A stretch of 64,000 nucleotides of DNA from Lunularia cruciata (GCA_948567375.1 OX419755.1:62383945-62447944); one strand, 5' to 3'. Numbered from the stretch's first letter, positions 45,561 to 60,007 are shown. The notes: a model not told the origin generated them from the sequence alone. Numbers and translations: made by a program.

Positions 45561-48500
45561 ATAACATAGATTTCTTGTGTTCAAAAGTTCAATTGCATTA
45601 AATTTTGATTCACCTTTCTTTCCAAGATAATGCTCACTTATAAAAAATGACAAAGAAACACTTGACAATGACTAATAGCATTGTATTGCATAAAATGTTT
45701 GCTAAAATAAGATGTCTCTAAAGTTACAACAAATATCTCTCAAGTGATCATACCATTGATTTATTCAAAAAAGTTATATTTATCTAACTCATTATTAAAC
45801 ATCAGATACTTTAATTTATTATTTTTAAGGTTCTTTTGTCAAAATTCAATGAAATTTCCATTCTTCTCTTGCAATTTAATTCTTTTATGGATTAAGAATT
45901 TGTCAAATAACCATTCAAACCTCATCAGATCATCAAAATCCCTGATTTATTGCTTTGATATAATAGATAATTATGAGTTATTTCTAGTATTCCCATCTAA
46001 AATATCATAACTTCAATTAATCCCATTCTCTTTAGATAGATAATTGTAAGCTATTTCATTTAACCTCATAAATTATTATGTAACCTAAATGGAAAGAATG
46101 AGATAGATATTATACTTTGTAATAAATGTATTTAGGTTCCTTGCTCCTTATGAGTAATGTCTAAATGGAAAAACCTCAACCTCAAACAACTACAAGAATA
46201 AATGCTCTAATCCGATCCAAAAATAAATAAATGACTATTCTTTGTGAACAAATAGATATGGAGGTAGGTATTAATAATAAGATAGATACTGAAATCAATA
46301 CCAAGCTCAGGTACAGAAAATGAAGAGTAAAAAATACCTTTTATTCTTCATTCAGATCCTTTCTAAACCTTGAAGGTAGGTTGTAGGATAGATTTCAAAC
46401 TTCATAAGAACAATAAACTCATTTTGTTAATCCTTTTTCAAACACACTAAATCTTAATATAGTCTTATATTGGAATTATATTCACCTTTCAATATATATA
46501 TTTCCTAATAGGATGCATAAAAATGATTAAGGATTGATGTTGATTTATGTTGATCTAGAGGGAGAAAATTGGCATTCTTTTGAAAAGTCCTATATAACAC
46601 CATAATTCTCCATAGAGTGTGTAACATCTTCCCTTATGAAAGTGCAGATACTTATTATGAAAGTTCATAATTATTGATACTCTTTGTAAATATATATTAA
46701 GAGTTTCCTTTTCTAAGTTCCTTCTTCTTAATATGATGCTTATTTCCACTTTGAGTAGAAAATTGGGTGGATTTTATAGTGATTTAAGTAATAGTCTAAT
46801 CATTATTACTTCATAATGAGATTTTTTTGTTAAATGCATCTCATAGACCAAATGATAATGAATTATTGCTTGTGCTTATCATCTCCACAAAGATAGTTAT
46901 ATACCTTTAGTGTTTGGAATCTCTTAGGATAGTTATGTAATATTTTTTGTCTATTCTACTCTAGATATACATTTTAAAACAATTTCATCAAGATGAAGGA
47001 TGCTTGGTTAGATTTTTTTATTCCATACCGAGTATGAAGGCATGCTATTACTTTTAGTCCAAACTATCCAAATGGAAACTCTATCTTGTTGAAATCTAAA
47101 GTGTTATATATGAATACTCTTATTCTTAATTCAACACCACAAACTTTCCTTTGTAACACTAAAATACACTTTGAAATATATATTATATTCCAAAAACAGA
47201 AAATTAAGGATCCTCATTCAAAGAAAATTAATAATATTGTTTAAAAAATGATAAAAATCCTCGTAATCCTTGAGGTAGATATTTAAATATAATTTGAGGT
47301 AAAATAAAGAAGAATAAAATGAGGTTCTCACTCCCCATTGCTCTTCATTATCAATTTGTAACTTTGCACATACATAGACGTGCATTCCAACAAAGATAAA
47401 AAATTTCTTTCAATGGTTTTCTTTGTTTTCACATACCAACTTGAATATTGTATAATAAAATATACCTTAAACACCATGATTTATGCAAGTGACATAGAGA
47501 ACAAAGAATGATGCAAGATCAAATTTATTGTGAAAAGAAGTTAACAAAATTGTACTTCAAACTTTTACAACCTTGGGCTTTGTAAATCTTTTCTCTACCA
47601 TACTCATTCTACTCATTTATGGTGAATTTGTATTAAATATATCATAAATAAATTGACATTAATCTACTGCAATTTTGACATTGATCTCACTTTATGCAAA
47701 TAACTAAGTTCTTTGTACATTCCAATTAGTAAATACTTGGTAATGTCTTAGCCTTCCTAATATTGTGATAACTATTTAGTTTTGTGTTATCTCACTTATA
47801 TGTCTCATTTTCATGCTTAGGTTCTTTCTACTACAAACTCCTCCCACCTTAATCTTTTAAATAAAGGGATATTCTCTCCTCGTGTTGATGAGAATTTGTT
47901 ATTGATAAGTAAGAGTTCCTTCTATAGATCAAAGAAGAAGAACATAAGTCCACTCTTTTATCTATTTCTTTTCTACTCAAGCTTGACAGGAAGTCAAGGT
48001 TTGTATATTAATCCTAAACCATCTAAGAAAGAATACATATAAAGAACTAAAGCTTCTTTTCAGTCTATGAATAAAATGTGTACCCATAGATACATGTGCA
48101 GTATGATCTACCACTAGTGAATCCATAAATAAAAATAAAAATAAAAAAATAGGAGAAAAGGATGTATCACTAGATATTATTCAACTACATGAAAAGTACA
48201 ACTTTTCTTTGAAATTTTATATCAAATATCTATAGTGGATCTAATACTCACAACACTTACTCATATATATAAATCTGTAAAACTACAAGTTGCCATTGAA
48301 ATCATACCTCTTCTACTCATTTTCAAACAAGAATAACAAAGAGTCTATTAAATTAAAACTCCTATTTCATCTTTGCCTTGAAGGTTTCCTTGGAGATGGG
48401 TTTCAGTACTTTGATAAAGTAGAATAGCAATAATATCTTGTACAATTCAACATTATTCAAAAATATGGTAGATATCAAATCATTACTAGAAGAAATAATA

Positions 48501-49878
48501 TATTATAAATATCACAAAGATTAATTCTAGTCATTTGATAAAAAAAAATAGCAATAAGACATTCTATATAACACTATTAAAAAGATGGTATATATTATAT
48601 CATAACTATCAAAGCATTATTAGAGGGAACATATCACAAGATTGTTTTTATTGATAGGTGTTTTATACTTGGGCCTATCAAGTCAGATACTTACTCACTT
48701 TTATAGTCTAACTTGATTTTGGACTCTAAAATCAGTAATGTAAGGGTGCATATGGAAATATATGATAATGCAAAGTTGCTTCCATTAAGGTTTAATCTTC
48801 TAAAATCTATTCATCACTTCCTTCAATTTAGTGACTACAAAATCACCTCCCTCTAAGTCCTTTATATACACAAATTTACATGTCATAGAAAATGAGTTAT
48901 GAATTTGTTAAATAAACTTATGAGTTTCATAGATTGAACTCTTTATAGATATTTTTTTAGGCTCTTAGCACTATAAATTTCTTAAGATTTTCCTATAAGT
49001 TACAACTATAAAGAAATTTTTTGCTTCATTAAGTCTTAACTCTATGTAATTTACTTAAGACTTTTCTCAACAAGATGAATTTACTCATTACCTCTTGCCA
49101 AGGATCAATTTTGAAAATTTAATAGGAAACATCAGTTTACATTAAAGCTCAAAAAACTTGAATGCTTTTAGTTACCAATGCACTTCTTGTATATCTCTTG
49201 TTCTGAAATACTATATGATTCTTCCTTCCAACTTTGATACCTATAAAAATTGACACTTGCCACTATACTTGTAGCCTCATTATAAATGTAAAAACTTTAT
49301 GTATGAAATCTAAAGGGTCAATATAAGGCTTCTTACATTAGAGATTGATATTACAAGCTCCTAAAAATCTAAATTATTTAACTTTTGCGATGCTTTCTTC
49401 TAGGATGTTAACTTTAGTTTACTTCCAACTCTTCAAATAAAATTTCTGCAGTAGTAAGTGGATCTATCTTCTTCCATTGCATCACCTTTCAATATATCAT
49501 CTGTTTCTTTTGTTAATTCTCATTTTTATCATTGAATGCTTCACTCTTTGGCTTAGCTCAAAAGATTTCACAAGAAACATATAAAGTTTAAATTTAAAGA
49601 TAAGATAACACACTTAGAAGATGATCAAATGAGTGAAGAACTACTTGCACGATTTAGATGATCAATTTTTGCCAATAATTTGTAGAATTCATAAATTTTA
49701 TATGTTAAATCTTATTATTTGAAAGACAAGAGATGAGGTATTACTCATAATCTTTTGTGTTCATATGTCTTGTTGAGTTCTCTAGTAAGTAAGGTCTTGA
49801 CTATTGGAGTGATAGCATAAATTTAGCTTAGTTGAGTATGGAATTTAATTTCATACCTTTTCTTTCACACTCATATCT
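45561..49878. other. AT-rich DNA, no gene recognised
   Basis: Very AT-rich throughout with only short ORFs. No element ends or coding motifs were recognised. Confidence 0.5.
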
Positions 49879-50412
49879 CATGTTCTTGCTAAATACCATA
49901 CGACCTTGGGAGTGCTCAAATTCAAAATGGAAACTTATTTGAAGAGCTAGCTTATTGTTAATACTGGTCTAGAAAGCTCTCAAGAAGATGCTTCTAACAA
50001 GAGAAGAAAACATAAATAACATGCATAAACATATAAAAATATATAACATAAAAATTATAATATATAAATAGCATTCATACACTTAACAAGATATGTTAAT
50101 TAGCCTTATACTTTGATTCTAAGCCGGTGTGGAGTTTATAGCTATATATCATGTTCTTGCTAAACACCATACGACCTTGGGAGTGCAAAATAGAAACTTA
50201 TTTGAAGAGCTAGCTTATTGTTAATATTGGTCTAGAAAGCTCTTAAGAATATCCTTCTAACAAGAGAAGAAAACATAAATACCATGTATATAACATATAA
50301 AATATATTACATAATGTCTAAACATTATAATATATAAATAACACTCATACACTAAGCAAGATATGTTAATTAGCCTTATAATTTGATTCTAAGCCGGTGT
50401 GGAGTTTATAGT
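49879..50412 (+). repeat. 271-bp tandem duplication
   Basis: Two copies, starting CATGTTCTTGCTAAATACC at 49879 and CATGTTCTTGCTAAACACC at 50150, run through GCCGGTGTGGAGTTTATAG. They differ by scattered substitutions and a short indel (AATTCA), so the duplication is fairly recent. Confidence 0.9.
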
Positions 50413-52150
50413 TGATAGCATGTATATGACTTAGCCAAGGTTAAGCAATGAAGCTAAAATTTGCCAATATTATCTATATGTGCTCAAAAAATTAGTTTGG
50501 GAATAAAACTAATGGCCTAAATAATTATCATGTTGAAATTAATGTGCTAAGACAAAAGGAGAGTAGAATTACATAAGATGAAAAAAACACTAAGAATACT
50601 AAGCAAACCAAAATTTATTGTGCACTATAACTCAAGCCTCAATCCATTATTTAAAATGATTGATATTTCATTTAAAAGCTTTCAACAAGAGCTTTTAAGG
50701 AACCCAAGTCTTCCTTAATTCCATTGATCATTGCTGCTCAATTTAGCTTACATGAGGTAATACTATAAATGGCCAAAAGAGAAAATTTACATGTTATGTG
50801 TTTAGAACCTCAAATCAATCTTAGCAGATTTAAGACTTGATCTAAGAGATTTGCAATGGAGGCTATAGGGTGTTGATGGGTTGGTAAATGAGACTAAAAA
50901 TCTAGAATCCATGGAAAATTTGGTTGTTATATTGGAGGTTCATAGTGTCAGGACCTTAATATAAATGACTTGCACGGTTGGATGCATAGATAGAAAGAAA
51001 CCAACTATGGACTGGAGCTTTGTGAGCTTGAGAGAGGCTTAGCATTAGAATAGGAGATAAGTCGGAACTAGGAATACTAACATCGTGTTCTTTGTGTAAT
51101 ATAATGCTCAGATTATGAACCACTCGAAGTGAGATTCCACTCCATACAACTTGACAGTCAATCCATAATTCATTGTTGTAATAACCGACTGAGCAATGCC
51201 TTGTATATTGGAGGTATCAAAGGAACCTTTTGTTTTGATGAAGTATCAAAGAATTAAATTCCACACCTTCTCAATGATTCATGCACTATTAAAATTAACC
51301 GCCATAAGTTTATCTTCATTGAGAAGAAGGTATATAGACCGAGTCACAAGATACAAAGACTTGCAAGAAAATCATGGTCATATTTTGCTTACTTGGAGCT
51401 TTGCTCCAAGTTAGAAACCTTAAATTCTGAATATTCAAGAGTTTATTTTCATATGAAACTTTTCATCTGTTGGCATTCATATCACATACAAATAGTGTAT
51501 CCGTTGATCTATAAGGACTTTAATTGATCCGTAAAATTGGATCATATTAATATCTTTTCTCACTTTTATAAATCAATATGAACTGTGGGTATTGTGCATT
51601 CATAACCCTGCCATAAAATGCAATATGTTCTCCTTATCAACATGAAAGAATATCAATTTAGAGGCTACTCACAGAAAAAGAGGTTATTTCTGGTTGTTAT
51701 AAGCTTAGTATTTTAATTTATCTAACCAATGGTTAAGACTTAGTGAGAAACAAAGTGTGGTATATGCTTCTTTTGGAAAGGAAGAGACACACTAAGAGTT
51801 AGGTCAATCACCAATTTAAAAATTCATCATATTTCTACACCTTACAATGTGTTGTGTATATCATTCAAATAACTTTCTTTTTTCTGTTAATGATATACTA
51901 CTATAACCAAAAATAAAAGGACACTTCTCTACACATCTTATGCTAAACTAGCTGCAGTTTTTGGAATCTTGTGACATAGTAGGAATAATTCTTGAATTGA
52001 CGAACTTTATTTTTCCAAAAATATTTGCACTTACCATTTTTCCTAGTTCAGTTGACCACTTTAAATTCATTTTTCAATTAACAAAGTGATTTGTCCGAGA
52101 AAGGTTTTAGTAAAATGTTTGTTTTCTTCCGTACACACGTTACCTAGATG
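50413..52150. other. AT-rich DNA, no gene recognised
   Basis: A 72-codon ORF at 51196-51414 (plus) has no family motif. Nothing else is supported. Confidence 0.5.
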
Positions 52151-52222
52151 AAACATGGGAAACTAAGGCAAAGGTCTTAATGAACCCCTTCATTAAGACC
52201 TTTGCCTTAGTTCCCCATGTTT
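52151..52222 (+). other. Near-perfect 34-bp hairpin
   Basis: Arms 52151-52184 and 52189-52222 pair over 34 positions with one mismatch (GGGAAAC against GTTCCCC) around a CCCC loop. It could be a tiny foldback element, a small-RNA precursor or a mutational palindrome. No coding context is present. Confidence 0.85.
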
Positions 52223-55200
52223 TGATCAAACTCTACCTCTTTCTGGTTGTCTACCTTGATTGATGGGTCTTCCATCCTTTTTTTTCTACTATCATTGTTT
52301 CTCCATCTTCTGTAAATCCGGGGAATGTAAACTACTTCAAAATCATCTTTTTATTTATTTTAATTCACATTCACCAGTGTGGGAACTTTTACTCTCCAAT
52401 CTTTTATCAATCATGCATCCAGGATCTCAAATATCTTACGACTAATAGATCTAGATGGGTTCGAGCCAAATATTCAACTCAGTTCTTATAAGTTCTTTTC
52501 ATAATTTGAACTAACTCTGTAATAATAGAACGCAAAGTATCCTATCAAAGTCATTTCACGAAGATTTGAGCTGTCTTTGCTCTTTCCCACTATGGTGCGA
52601 AAAGTTTCACTGGATGTTGTTGGTCATATTCATCAACAGCCTCACCGATCGAGGAGTTGGCTGTAGCGGCCACGCGCAAGTGACTCTAAGCGGTGTAGTT
52701 TGGCCGTTTTGAATCCGAAAGCCATGGATTTTGTTTTGGTTTGCTCCCATTATGAGCACAAGTCGTTAGCTTTAGTGATTTTGAATCTGCTCTGTGTCAT
52801 GGCTGAATCGGATGGATAATTTAGAGAAAACAATAATTATGAATCAGGACAGCAGCAACGGAATCATAGTTTTCGACTGCATGTTACTTTTTGCCACATC
52901 AGTAACGGGTTCTTTGGAATGATGAAGACAAGTGAGTACTCCTTTGAAAGATGACGAAGTGGTTAGAAATAATTCCTGCTTTATTAATAGCTTTTTTAAA
53001 ACCTGGTGTGAACAAGACGCTGGCAGAGACAGAGTTTGTACTACTTCACTGTCTTTCTAGAACTCCGTGATCTGAGCTAGCAGGATTCCAAGATTTCCAT
53101 GCGCATTGACTTCTTACCCTCCTTTGTATTCACCATATTGAGAAGGAACAATCTATGAGATTCTTTGGATGTTGTTGCTGTTATCAACAGCTACTGCAAG
53201 CCGGAGCTGGTTTGGACGACAAGGTGTCATCGACTTGCGTTCCTCGGATTGCCTTTTGAGGAGTATGATGGACAGAGGATTCCCGGGAGGGCACGGCAAA
53301 AAGGCAAACTCTGATCGAGATCGCGCAAGGAAGTATAAAGTTTCGAAGTAACAAAATCTCCTTCGGCGTGATCGTTCGTCAACCTCCACTGAGCGATGCA
53401 TCAACCGCACATCATTGTTAAGGATCCTCGAGTTGTCCAAACTGGATGGTATCTCGGAGACCTCACCTGCGACTTCCTTGACCCAAACACCGCAGCGAGA
53501 CTTTCTACAGCAGTTTCGAGGAAGTAAGGACCACAATCTGAACGTATAAGATTGCGATCTTAGTGGTCCCCTACTTTCTGGTTTAAAGAGAGAACAAACA
53601 TTGCCGTGTTGTTTGCTAGGGAAGCTGACAATTCTCTTATTCCTCTGCTAGGGAAGCTGACAATTCTCTTATTCCTCTAAAATCGACCCGTTAACGAGTC
53701 CCTCGAGCTCCAGTACCAGGCGTGTTATGGGAGCCCATACTGGTTCAGGGGGTGCTGCTAATGCTGGCAGAACAGAAAGCGAGTTATCATGTTGACTCAC
53801 CCAAGTGAGCCAACTATCTGCATTACAGCTCCGAGATGCTCCTTATCAGATAAACAATTTCCATGTAGTCAAGAGCCTTATGTGTACACACAAAGATATT
53901 ACGTAGCACTTAGATCTTTCTCTAGTAGATCCTTAAGACAGTACACCAGTTTTTACGAACAGGAAATCCAGATTCTTAAAAAGCGCAGTAATCCAGTTTG
54001 CGTTTTAATCATCACTGAAGGACGGAGTACTGAAACATTTCAAGTACGACATCTTCGCGGGAATGCGGGCCCCTCGAGGAAACAGAGTAGGTTGGTATGT
54101 GTAAAACATGAAGCAAATGCCACGTTTCAAGACCTCTATGGTTCTCGTGTGTCTGAAGGTTTACAATAATGTGGACACTGAGTTTTTTATCTGTCACCTT
54201 CTTTCTGCTTTGTTTTGTAAGAGTTATTGTGTGGGCAGCACAGTGGCGTCTCAAAATCAACATAATTTCATAGACTCTGACCACACATGGCAACTCTGGA
54301 GTATCTGAAGGAGGTCACGATCCTTGTATACTTTTGGAAATTTTTGTATATACTCCAGTAATAGAGAATGTTCTGTAAAGAGTCCACAATCTTTCAAAGA
54401 ATTATGAAACAATTTTAGTATCGCCACAGTTTCTCTCCAAACCCGCTACCTCAACATGTACAGTTGGAGGTACAGTCATGATTTATCTCTCACGCAATTG
54501 ATTGCTGAACACAGACTCGCCGAGTTTATTGTGAAGGGTCGTTGGCGTCATACTTCCTTTCGACATTCAGATTCCACGCCAGAATTGCATCCTTTTACAA
54601 TTCCGTCCTCAGGACGAAGCGCAAGAAGTGGAAAAGCATGGCCCTACTGGAATTTGGAGAATCACGGGACACTGTCTGAACGCAAGCAAGCTGTGCGTGG
54701 AAGACCTTCCTCTTGCGCAGCTTGTGTGATTGTGTAATGTCTACAGTTTCTCAGACAACCACTTTGAGCGGCTTCTTCTGTTGGCAAGTAAGTTGGATAA
54801 CAGGACTCAAAAATACTAGCACTATTTGTATTGACGAAAGATGTCATATTATGAGTCTAGGCAGGCAACATACGTATGAGAACGATAGTTCTCACAAGGT
54901 CCACGATCTGTCGTAGCGTCACCAATCATCCAACTCTACAGAAAACAGATCCGATGCAACTTAGGGGTTAAAATTACGTGTTGTGCCCCAGAAAGCACGG
55001 GTCTTGCAGCTACCCGTCCTTTCAGTTCTCTTTACACAAACATAACACGACCTACGATGACGTCTTCTTAGGCAGTCGTGCAGTTTTTGGACTTGGACAA
55101 CATGCCCTGTTACTATCGCTAGCTCTATGGCTCTCAGTAGTTCCTCGTAAAGTGGCTCGGGCGGGTTGGGTTGGCCTTGCAAACACACGTCGTTGTGGTT

Positions 55201-55518
55201 TTGCCCAGAACCATTATGTCGCGAGCGGACGTTGCACGTTGTCCAAGCCGCTGTACCAAGTCACCTAGGACATGCTCCCGATCTGCTTGACTGGAGGAAG
55301 CATGTCCAGGGTAAGCAATTGCCCTCTCCAATTGAGCCGAGTAAACAAACTGTAATCTGCCATATTCTGAGGATAACGCCGTCCTTCTATGGCCAAACAA
55401 ATCTACCGCTTACAGAAACCTCCCCTTGCATAGTCCTCTTTTGTAGCGGCCAAGGACAAAGCCCTTAACAATATGAAGAAGATTCATATTCGTCATCATC
55501 TTGGAGAAGCTAACATTA
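52223..55518. other. Less AT-rich intergenic region, no gene recognised
   Basis: From about 52.6 kb the base composition resembles that of the gene-bearing parts. ORFs such as 53153-53536 (minus), 53789-54169 (plus) and 54456-54737 (plus) show no recognised family or convincing splicing. It includes the 3' flank of the monooxygenase gene. A 32-bp perfect tandem repeat lies at 53615-53678. Confidence 0.45.
53615..53678 (+). repeat. Perfect 2 x 32-bp tandem repeat
   Basis: A unit starting GCTAGGGAAGCTGACAATTC and ending ATTCCTCT occurs twice with no mismatch (53615-53646 and 53647-53678). Confidence 0.95.
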
Positions 55519-58500
55519 CTATTTCACCATTTGAGTAGGGAGTTCCCCACAATTGTATTGGGTGTGGCCCATGAAGGAGCTAGGTCCAACAACTAAAGGT
55601 AGAGCGATGTTGTCCCTGACAAAGCACACAGGTAAAAATCCGATTTGTAGAAGTGATCCAAAGACGAAGGATTTAATGGTAAGTGGGAAGGTCCTCTGAT
55701 GCCTCTCAGCTGCATATTCCTCTAGAGCCTTGTTTATACTTACATTATCATCTTTGCCGTCCTGAGCAAGAACCACACCTAAAGTTTGTGCTAGAATCAC
55801 GGCATCTTCCAGTGCTGTGCATCCTCCTTGTCCCAAATTGGGTGTCATTGGATGCAACGCATCCCCTGCCAGTGTTACACCCTTCTGCACTACTGGAGGA
55901 GTGATACCCGGGATATTCCACCGATCTGATAGTGCCGCCCTTGATAAGCTCTCGAGAGGTGTGTTGTTGAGCAACTCGTCCATATGCAGGGGCCAGCCGT
56001 CGATCAAACTCAGCATTTCCGCTTTCACCAGTTTAGGATCAGTAATTTTAGGACCTGGAAAAAGTTGTTGCTTTATATTAGGGTAAGAATAACAAAATGA
56101 CCAGCTTTCGAGTTCAGAAGTTATGATAGTAATGAAAAGTGCCTACAAAAGAACTACCTTGGTTTCTCCGGTTGGTCACCACGAACCAGTAGACCTTGTT
56201 AGCCGAAATTGGCGCTATTCCGCCACGCGTCCCTGCGCCAAGAATTTGTAAAACCTTGTCACCATAAGGATGTGAATCAGGGTATTCTGCCACTCCACGA
56301 ATTCCGATCTGACCAACGAATCGAGGCTGTGACAATCCCATCCATTTTCCGACTACAGAGTTCACCCCGTCGGCACCCAGCAAGACCTGCACATACACAA
56401 AACAGTACGTTCTAACTGGGCAATAGTGGAGGTTTAGAGTAATTTATTCGTAGCTTTCTTCAAGTCCTGCACATGAGATGATATAGTGTTTCACGAGAGG
56501 GACACATTGCGTCAGACTAATTCCGAGATCTTCTGAGAGCAATCTCTAGAATAAAGCTCACAAGTTGGAATCCTAAAACAACGGAGTCTGTACAGGGTCC
56601 AAAAACTAGACACTTCACAATGTTAACGCGTTGTGAGTTATTTCTAACTGACAAATGAGTTTGTGATGTACCCTGGTGCGTAGAATCGATCCATCTGATA
56701 GTTCCAATTGATAAGGACCATCTTGCGGTAATTGTCTGACAGAAACCACGCGTGAACTGAATCTGATAGTCCCTTCCGGTGGCACAGACGCAAGAGCTTT
56801 CACCAACAAATTGCGTTCCACACCGCACACTTCGTGGGGCCTACAGAATAAAGAGTTCATGAGGTGATGGCGAACCAAAATCTCGTCTCGTCAATCCTAT
56901 CAAGAAGAGGACGCCTTCGGCAACTCAGATTATTTGCATTCTATGGGACACAGAAACTTTCAGGGTAGAACTCTTACCCTGCTAAGATTAAGGTTCTTCA
57001 AACAATAACATGCACCTAAATTCCTGATGGACGTGTTAGAATAACAGCTACCAGTTTCGTCATGGGAGCTTGAAATTGCTTTCACATGACTTGAACACAT
57101 TTAGAATAAATGATACGCGGAAGGCAATTTCGGAATAATTCAAGAAAACTGCAGCTGCAATATGAGCCCGGATCTATAAAACATACAGTCACTTCTAGAA
57201 GACAGCTGAGGCAGCATTTTACAGAAGACTCACCGCGTGAACAATTATTGTCTCATGGCAGACAAACTTTGTTTGTCTTCAGACTTACATTTTCTATAAG
57301 AAGACACTGGAATGAACGAACTCTGCAGATTGTTTGAACTTCTTCAAAAAATAACCGGAACTGTGATTGATGATGCAAATTCTGCGTAAAGTAGTTGTAT
57401 CAAGAGCGGTTCCTGATCTAGGTATCATTCCTGACTTTTTTTTACTCGCTCACGGCTGTGTTGAGTGATAACTCTCAGTCTTTTGACTCTTTGAATGCTC
57501 CCCGGTTCTATCTATTTACCGGTTACAATAGATCCAAAGTTGGAAGTGCAATGACATCTCAGGAGGGCATGGAGACAATATTTACCCATCGGGACATTCT
57601 GCAAATTCGAAGCTCTTCAGAAGCTTCTCCTTTGTGTCGTAGAATCGAACTCTGCACATCTCATAAGCAGAAGGTTATTAGCCTGAGCAAACAGTGTCAA
57701 GCTTTCTGAACTTACTAGATATTATTGACTCCTCAACTCATCCCACAAGATCTGGTCATGGAATTGTGGAAAAAGAAGTATGTCACGAAAGTGAAAATAA
57801 TGTTATCTCAAAGTACAGATTTGCGTTGGAATCTACCGGTAACAACACTCTTAGTAAGTTGTTCCAAATACCCAGATATTCGTTGGTATTTTGCGCGGAG
57901 GTCGTTTGCGATTCCAAGTTGGTCAAGAACGCGCCAGGCATTCTTCCACAAAGTCAAGGATGATCCCGTCGTTCTGATTTCTGGAGACTGCTCCAACACA
58001 ATCGATTTGACACCAATCCTGCAGACAAACAAGTAAAGTCAAGCAACGGAAGTTCAAAAGTACTGGTTCATTCTCATAAAGTCTTGTTAGTTGCCATCAC
58101 ATATGGAGGATACCAAATACTTGTCCTCTGATCAGACAGGGACTAAACGGAGCCAATAAGCCGAAACAGAACTTGGATTGCTGATTCATTCTTCGATTCT
58201 TTTCACGGTCAAAGATTGAATACGTAACGAGACTCTTGCACGTCCCTACATGGAGACAAGTGTCTGAAGCACTTAAAATAATTTCTGTTACCTTTACATT
58301 CACAATCTCATGTTCATACTGGACAAACTACATTGCTGGTGGCATTTTGCTCTGAAACCTGAGCAACATTACCAACACTATTCACCTATGCATTGCAGCG
58401 GCAGCAGCAAGGCCAGCAATACCAGCTCCCACAATGATCAAATTATGAACTATATCCTTCCCGTCCGTTTTGGAACCATCTGCAGCTTCCATCACACCTT

Positions 58501-58747
58501 GGCTACACCGCACTACGCTTTTGTTTCTTATCTCCCAGTGAATTGCCCGTAGATAGTGTCTGTTTCCATTCCCCGAACATTCATTCTCCCCGCAGTTGAA
58601 TGTCGTACGCAGTAATCCAAATCCGTTTCTGAAAAGACGGAAATTATTACCGGATTTGGTCCAGGGGGAAATGCTATGGCTAGTAGCGAGAGATGGAACA
58701 CCGTAAACGATCACTGAGGAGGCTGTCATGGTGTACTCTTCATGCAA
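55519..58747 (-). CDS. FAD-dependent monooxygenase, CTF2/MO1-like
   Basis: Six minus-strand exons join in frame: 58747-58386, 58018-57872, 57651-57586, 56840-56672, 56386-56158 and 56054-55519, about 502 residues, all GT-AG with matching phases. About 95 leading residues rich in Ser, Thr and Arg look like a plastid transit peptide. The Rossmann dinucleotide motif IIVGAGIAGLAAAAAMHR follows, then VCGVERNLLVKALAS, the DG motif VLLGADGVNSVVGKW, and the GD motif VTLAGDALHPMTPNLGQGG that binds the FAD ribityl chain. This is the aromatic-hydroxylase/zeaxanthin-epoxidase-related family (Arabidopsis MO1, CTF2A and CTF2B); the substrate is unknown. Length suits the family and all key motifs are intact. 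The start codon at 58747 was chosen as the first ATG; a second lies six codons downstream. Confidence 0.92.
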
Positions 58748-59335
58748 TTCCTCTTCTTGAATCTTCTCAGGACGGAAAGGAAGCTAGTCGAGATGAACAA
58801 GATTGCGAGCCAGTTAAATGAGGATCGTTCTACGAAAGCTTTCCAATTAAACCACCACCAGCTAACCTGCTTATTTCCCGACAGCTACCGATAAGTCCCA
58901 AAGCGGCAGTGAATGTCCCACCACACCATGAACGCCCTCCGTACAAATGTAGTATGACACTACGGTCTTCCAACGAGGAGCAGGTAGCAAACCCTGATCC
59001 TAACTGAAGGGTGGTTTTGCATATACGGTGAGATTAGTGGAGGAATATCATGCCGAGTTATTCTTGTGCTAGCAATGGTTACACTTTTTCATGTGTAGTT
59101 GCCCATAGTGACTCGGGATACACCATGTCCGGTTTGTCATTCCCGTGTGTGTCATTGACGATTTATCTCACAAAGATAAAGATTAATATGGAAAGATGCA
59201 CCAGGATTATAGATTATGAACGGATCAATCAGGATTTCAAATGAGGTGAATGATCATATAAAAAATAGTGATATTTAGTATCAAGTATGCTTCTTCTATC
59301 CTTTAGTTGATTGATATGGGGATATTGATCTACTA
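58748..59335. other. Upstream region of the monooxygenase gene
   Basis: It should hold the promoter and 5' UTR of the minus-strand monooxygenase. No TATA box or known element stands out. A 64-codon plus-strand ORF (59050-59244) shows no family features. Confidence 0.4.
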
Positions 59336-59397
59336 GTGTAAATAGTTAATATCTCAAGCCAGATTGATCGAATTGTGTAAATAGTTAATATCTCAAG
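59336..59397 (+). repeat. Short direct repeat, 39-bp offset
   Basis: GTGTAAATAGTTAATATCTC followed by AAG occurs at 59336 and again at 59375. Confidence 0.9.
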
Positions 59398-59513
59398 TCG
59401 CTTATACTTTGAGATTATTTGAGACTACTTTTTCATGTTCAAGTCTATTCTATAGTTTACCCCGTATACTCCATGATGTAGCTAGACAAGTTTTCACCTA
59501 ACACTTGATCATT

Positions 59514-60007
59514 TGTATAGCAACATGGAGTTTACATACAAGTTAATCTAGACTAATGAAATAAAAAATAACAAAATTAAAAAAAAATTATAAGAATATT
59601 CTAGAAGTATTTGGGAAGCTACTTGATACCTTCCAAATATTGGATAATATGTATACCAAGTAGCGACTTATAGGAAGAAACTTATTGGAAAACTTCTCGG
59701 TTAGCTTAGCTTGCACACCTTCTAGTAGCTTAGTAGATAGTTTCTAGAAGTAAGTATCTTGGGAAGCTTATCAACTTGCTTAGCTTACATGTTAAGTAGA
59801 CAACATCTAGAAGGAAGTTTCTTGAGAAGTTTCCCGATTAGCTTAGCTTACATTTTAAGAAAGTGAATTTTAGGAAACTTCTCAAGAGCCTGATATGCTC
59901 CTTATAAATACCAAATCCCAAGCTCATACTAAGGATTTGGAGTCTCCCTCATTCAAGAGTCCCAATGGTATCTTACATTCTCCTATTTCTCTCCTTGGTC
60001 TTTTTCA
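59514..60007 (+). repeat. Diverged LTR related to the one at 61672
   Basis: It starts TGTATAGCAACATGGAG (the related LTR starts TGTAACAATATGGAG), shares the run of AGAATATTCTAGAAG, CTTAGCTTGCAC, TTCTTGAGAAG and ATGCTCC-like blocks, and ends in CTATTTCTCTCCTTGGTCTTTT. A good TATA box, TATAAATA, lies at 59903-59910. A three-unit heat-shock element (GAATATTCTAGAA) is at 59594-59606. The 3' end past 60007 diverges and no standard primer site follows. Confidence 0.7.

Noticed and set aside
55166-56086. Plus-strand ORFs over the monooxygenase
   Set aside because: They are antisense to exons with intact FAD motifs.
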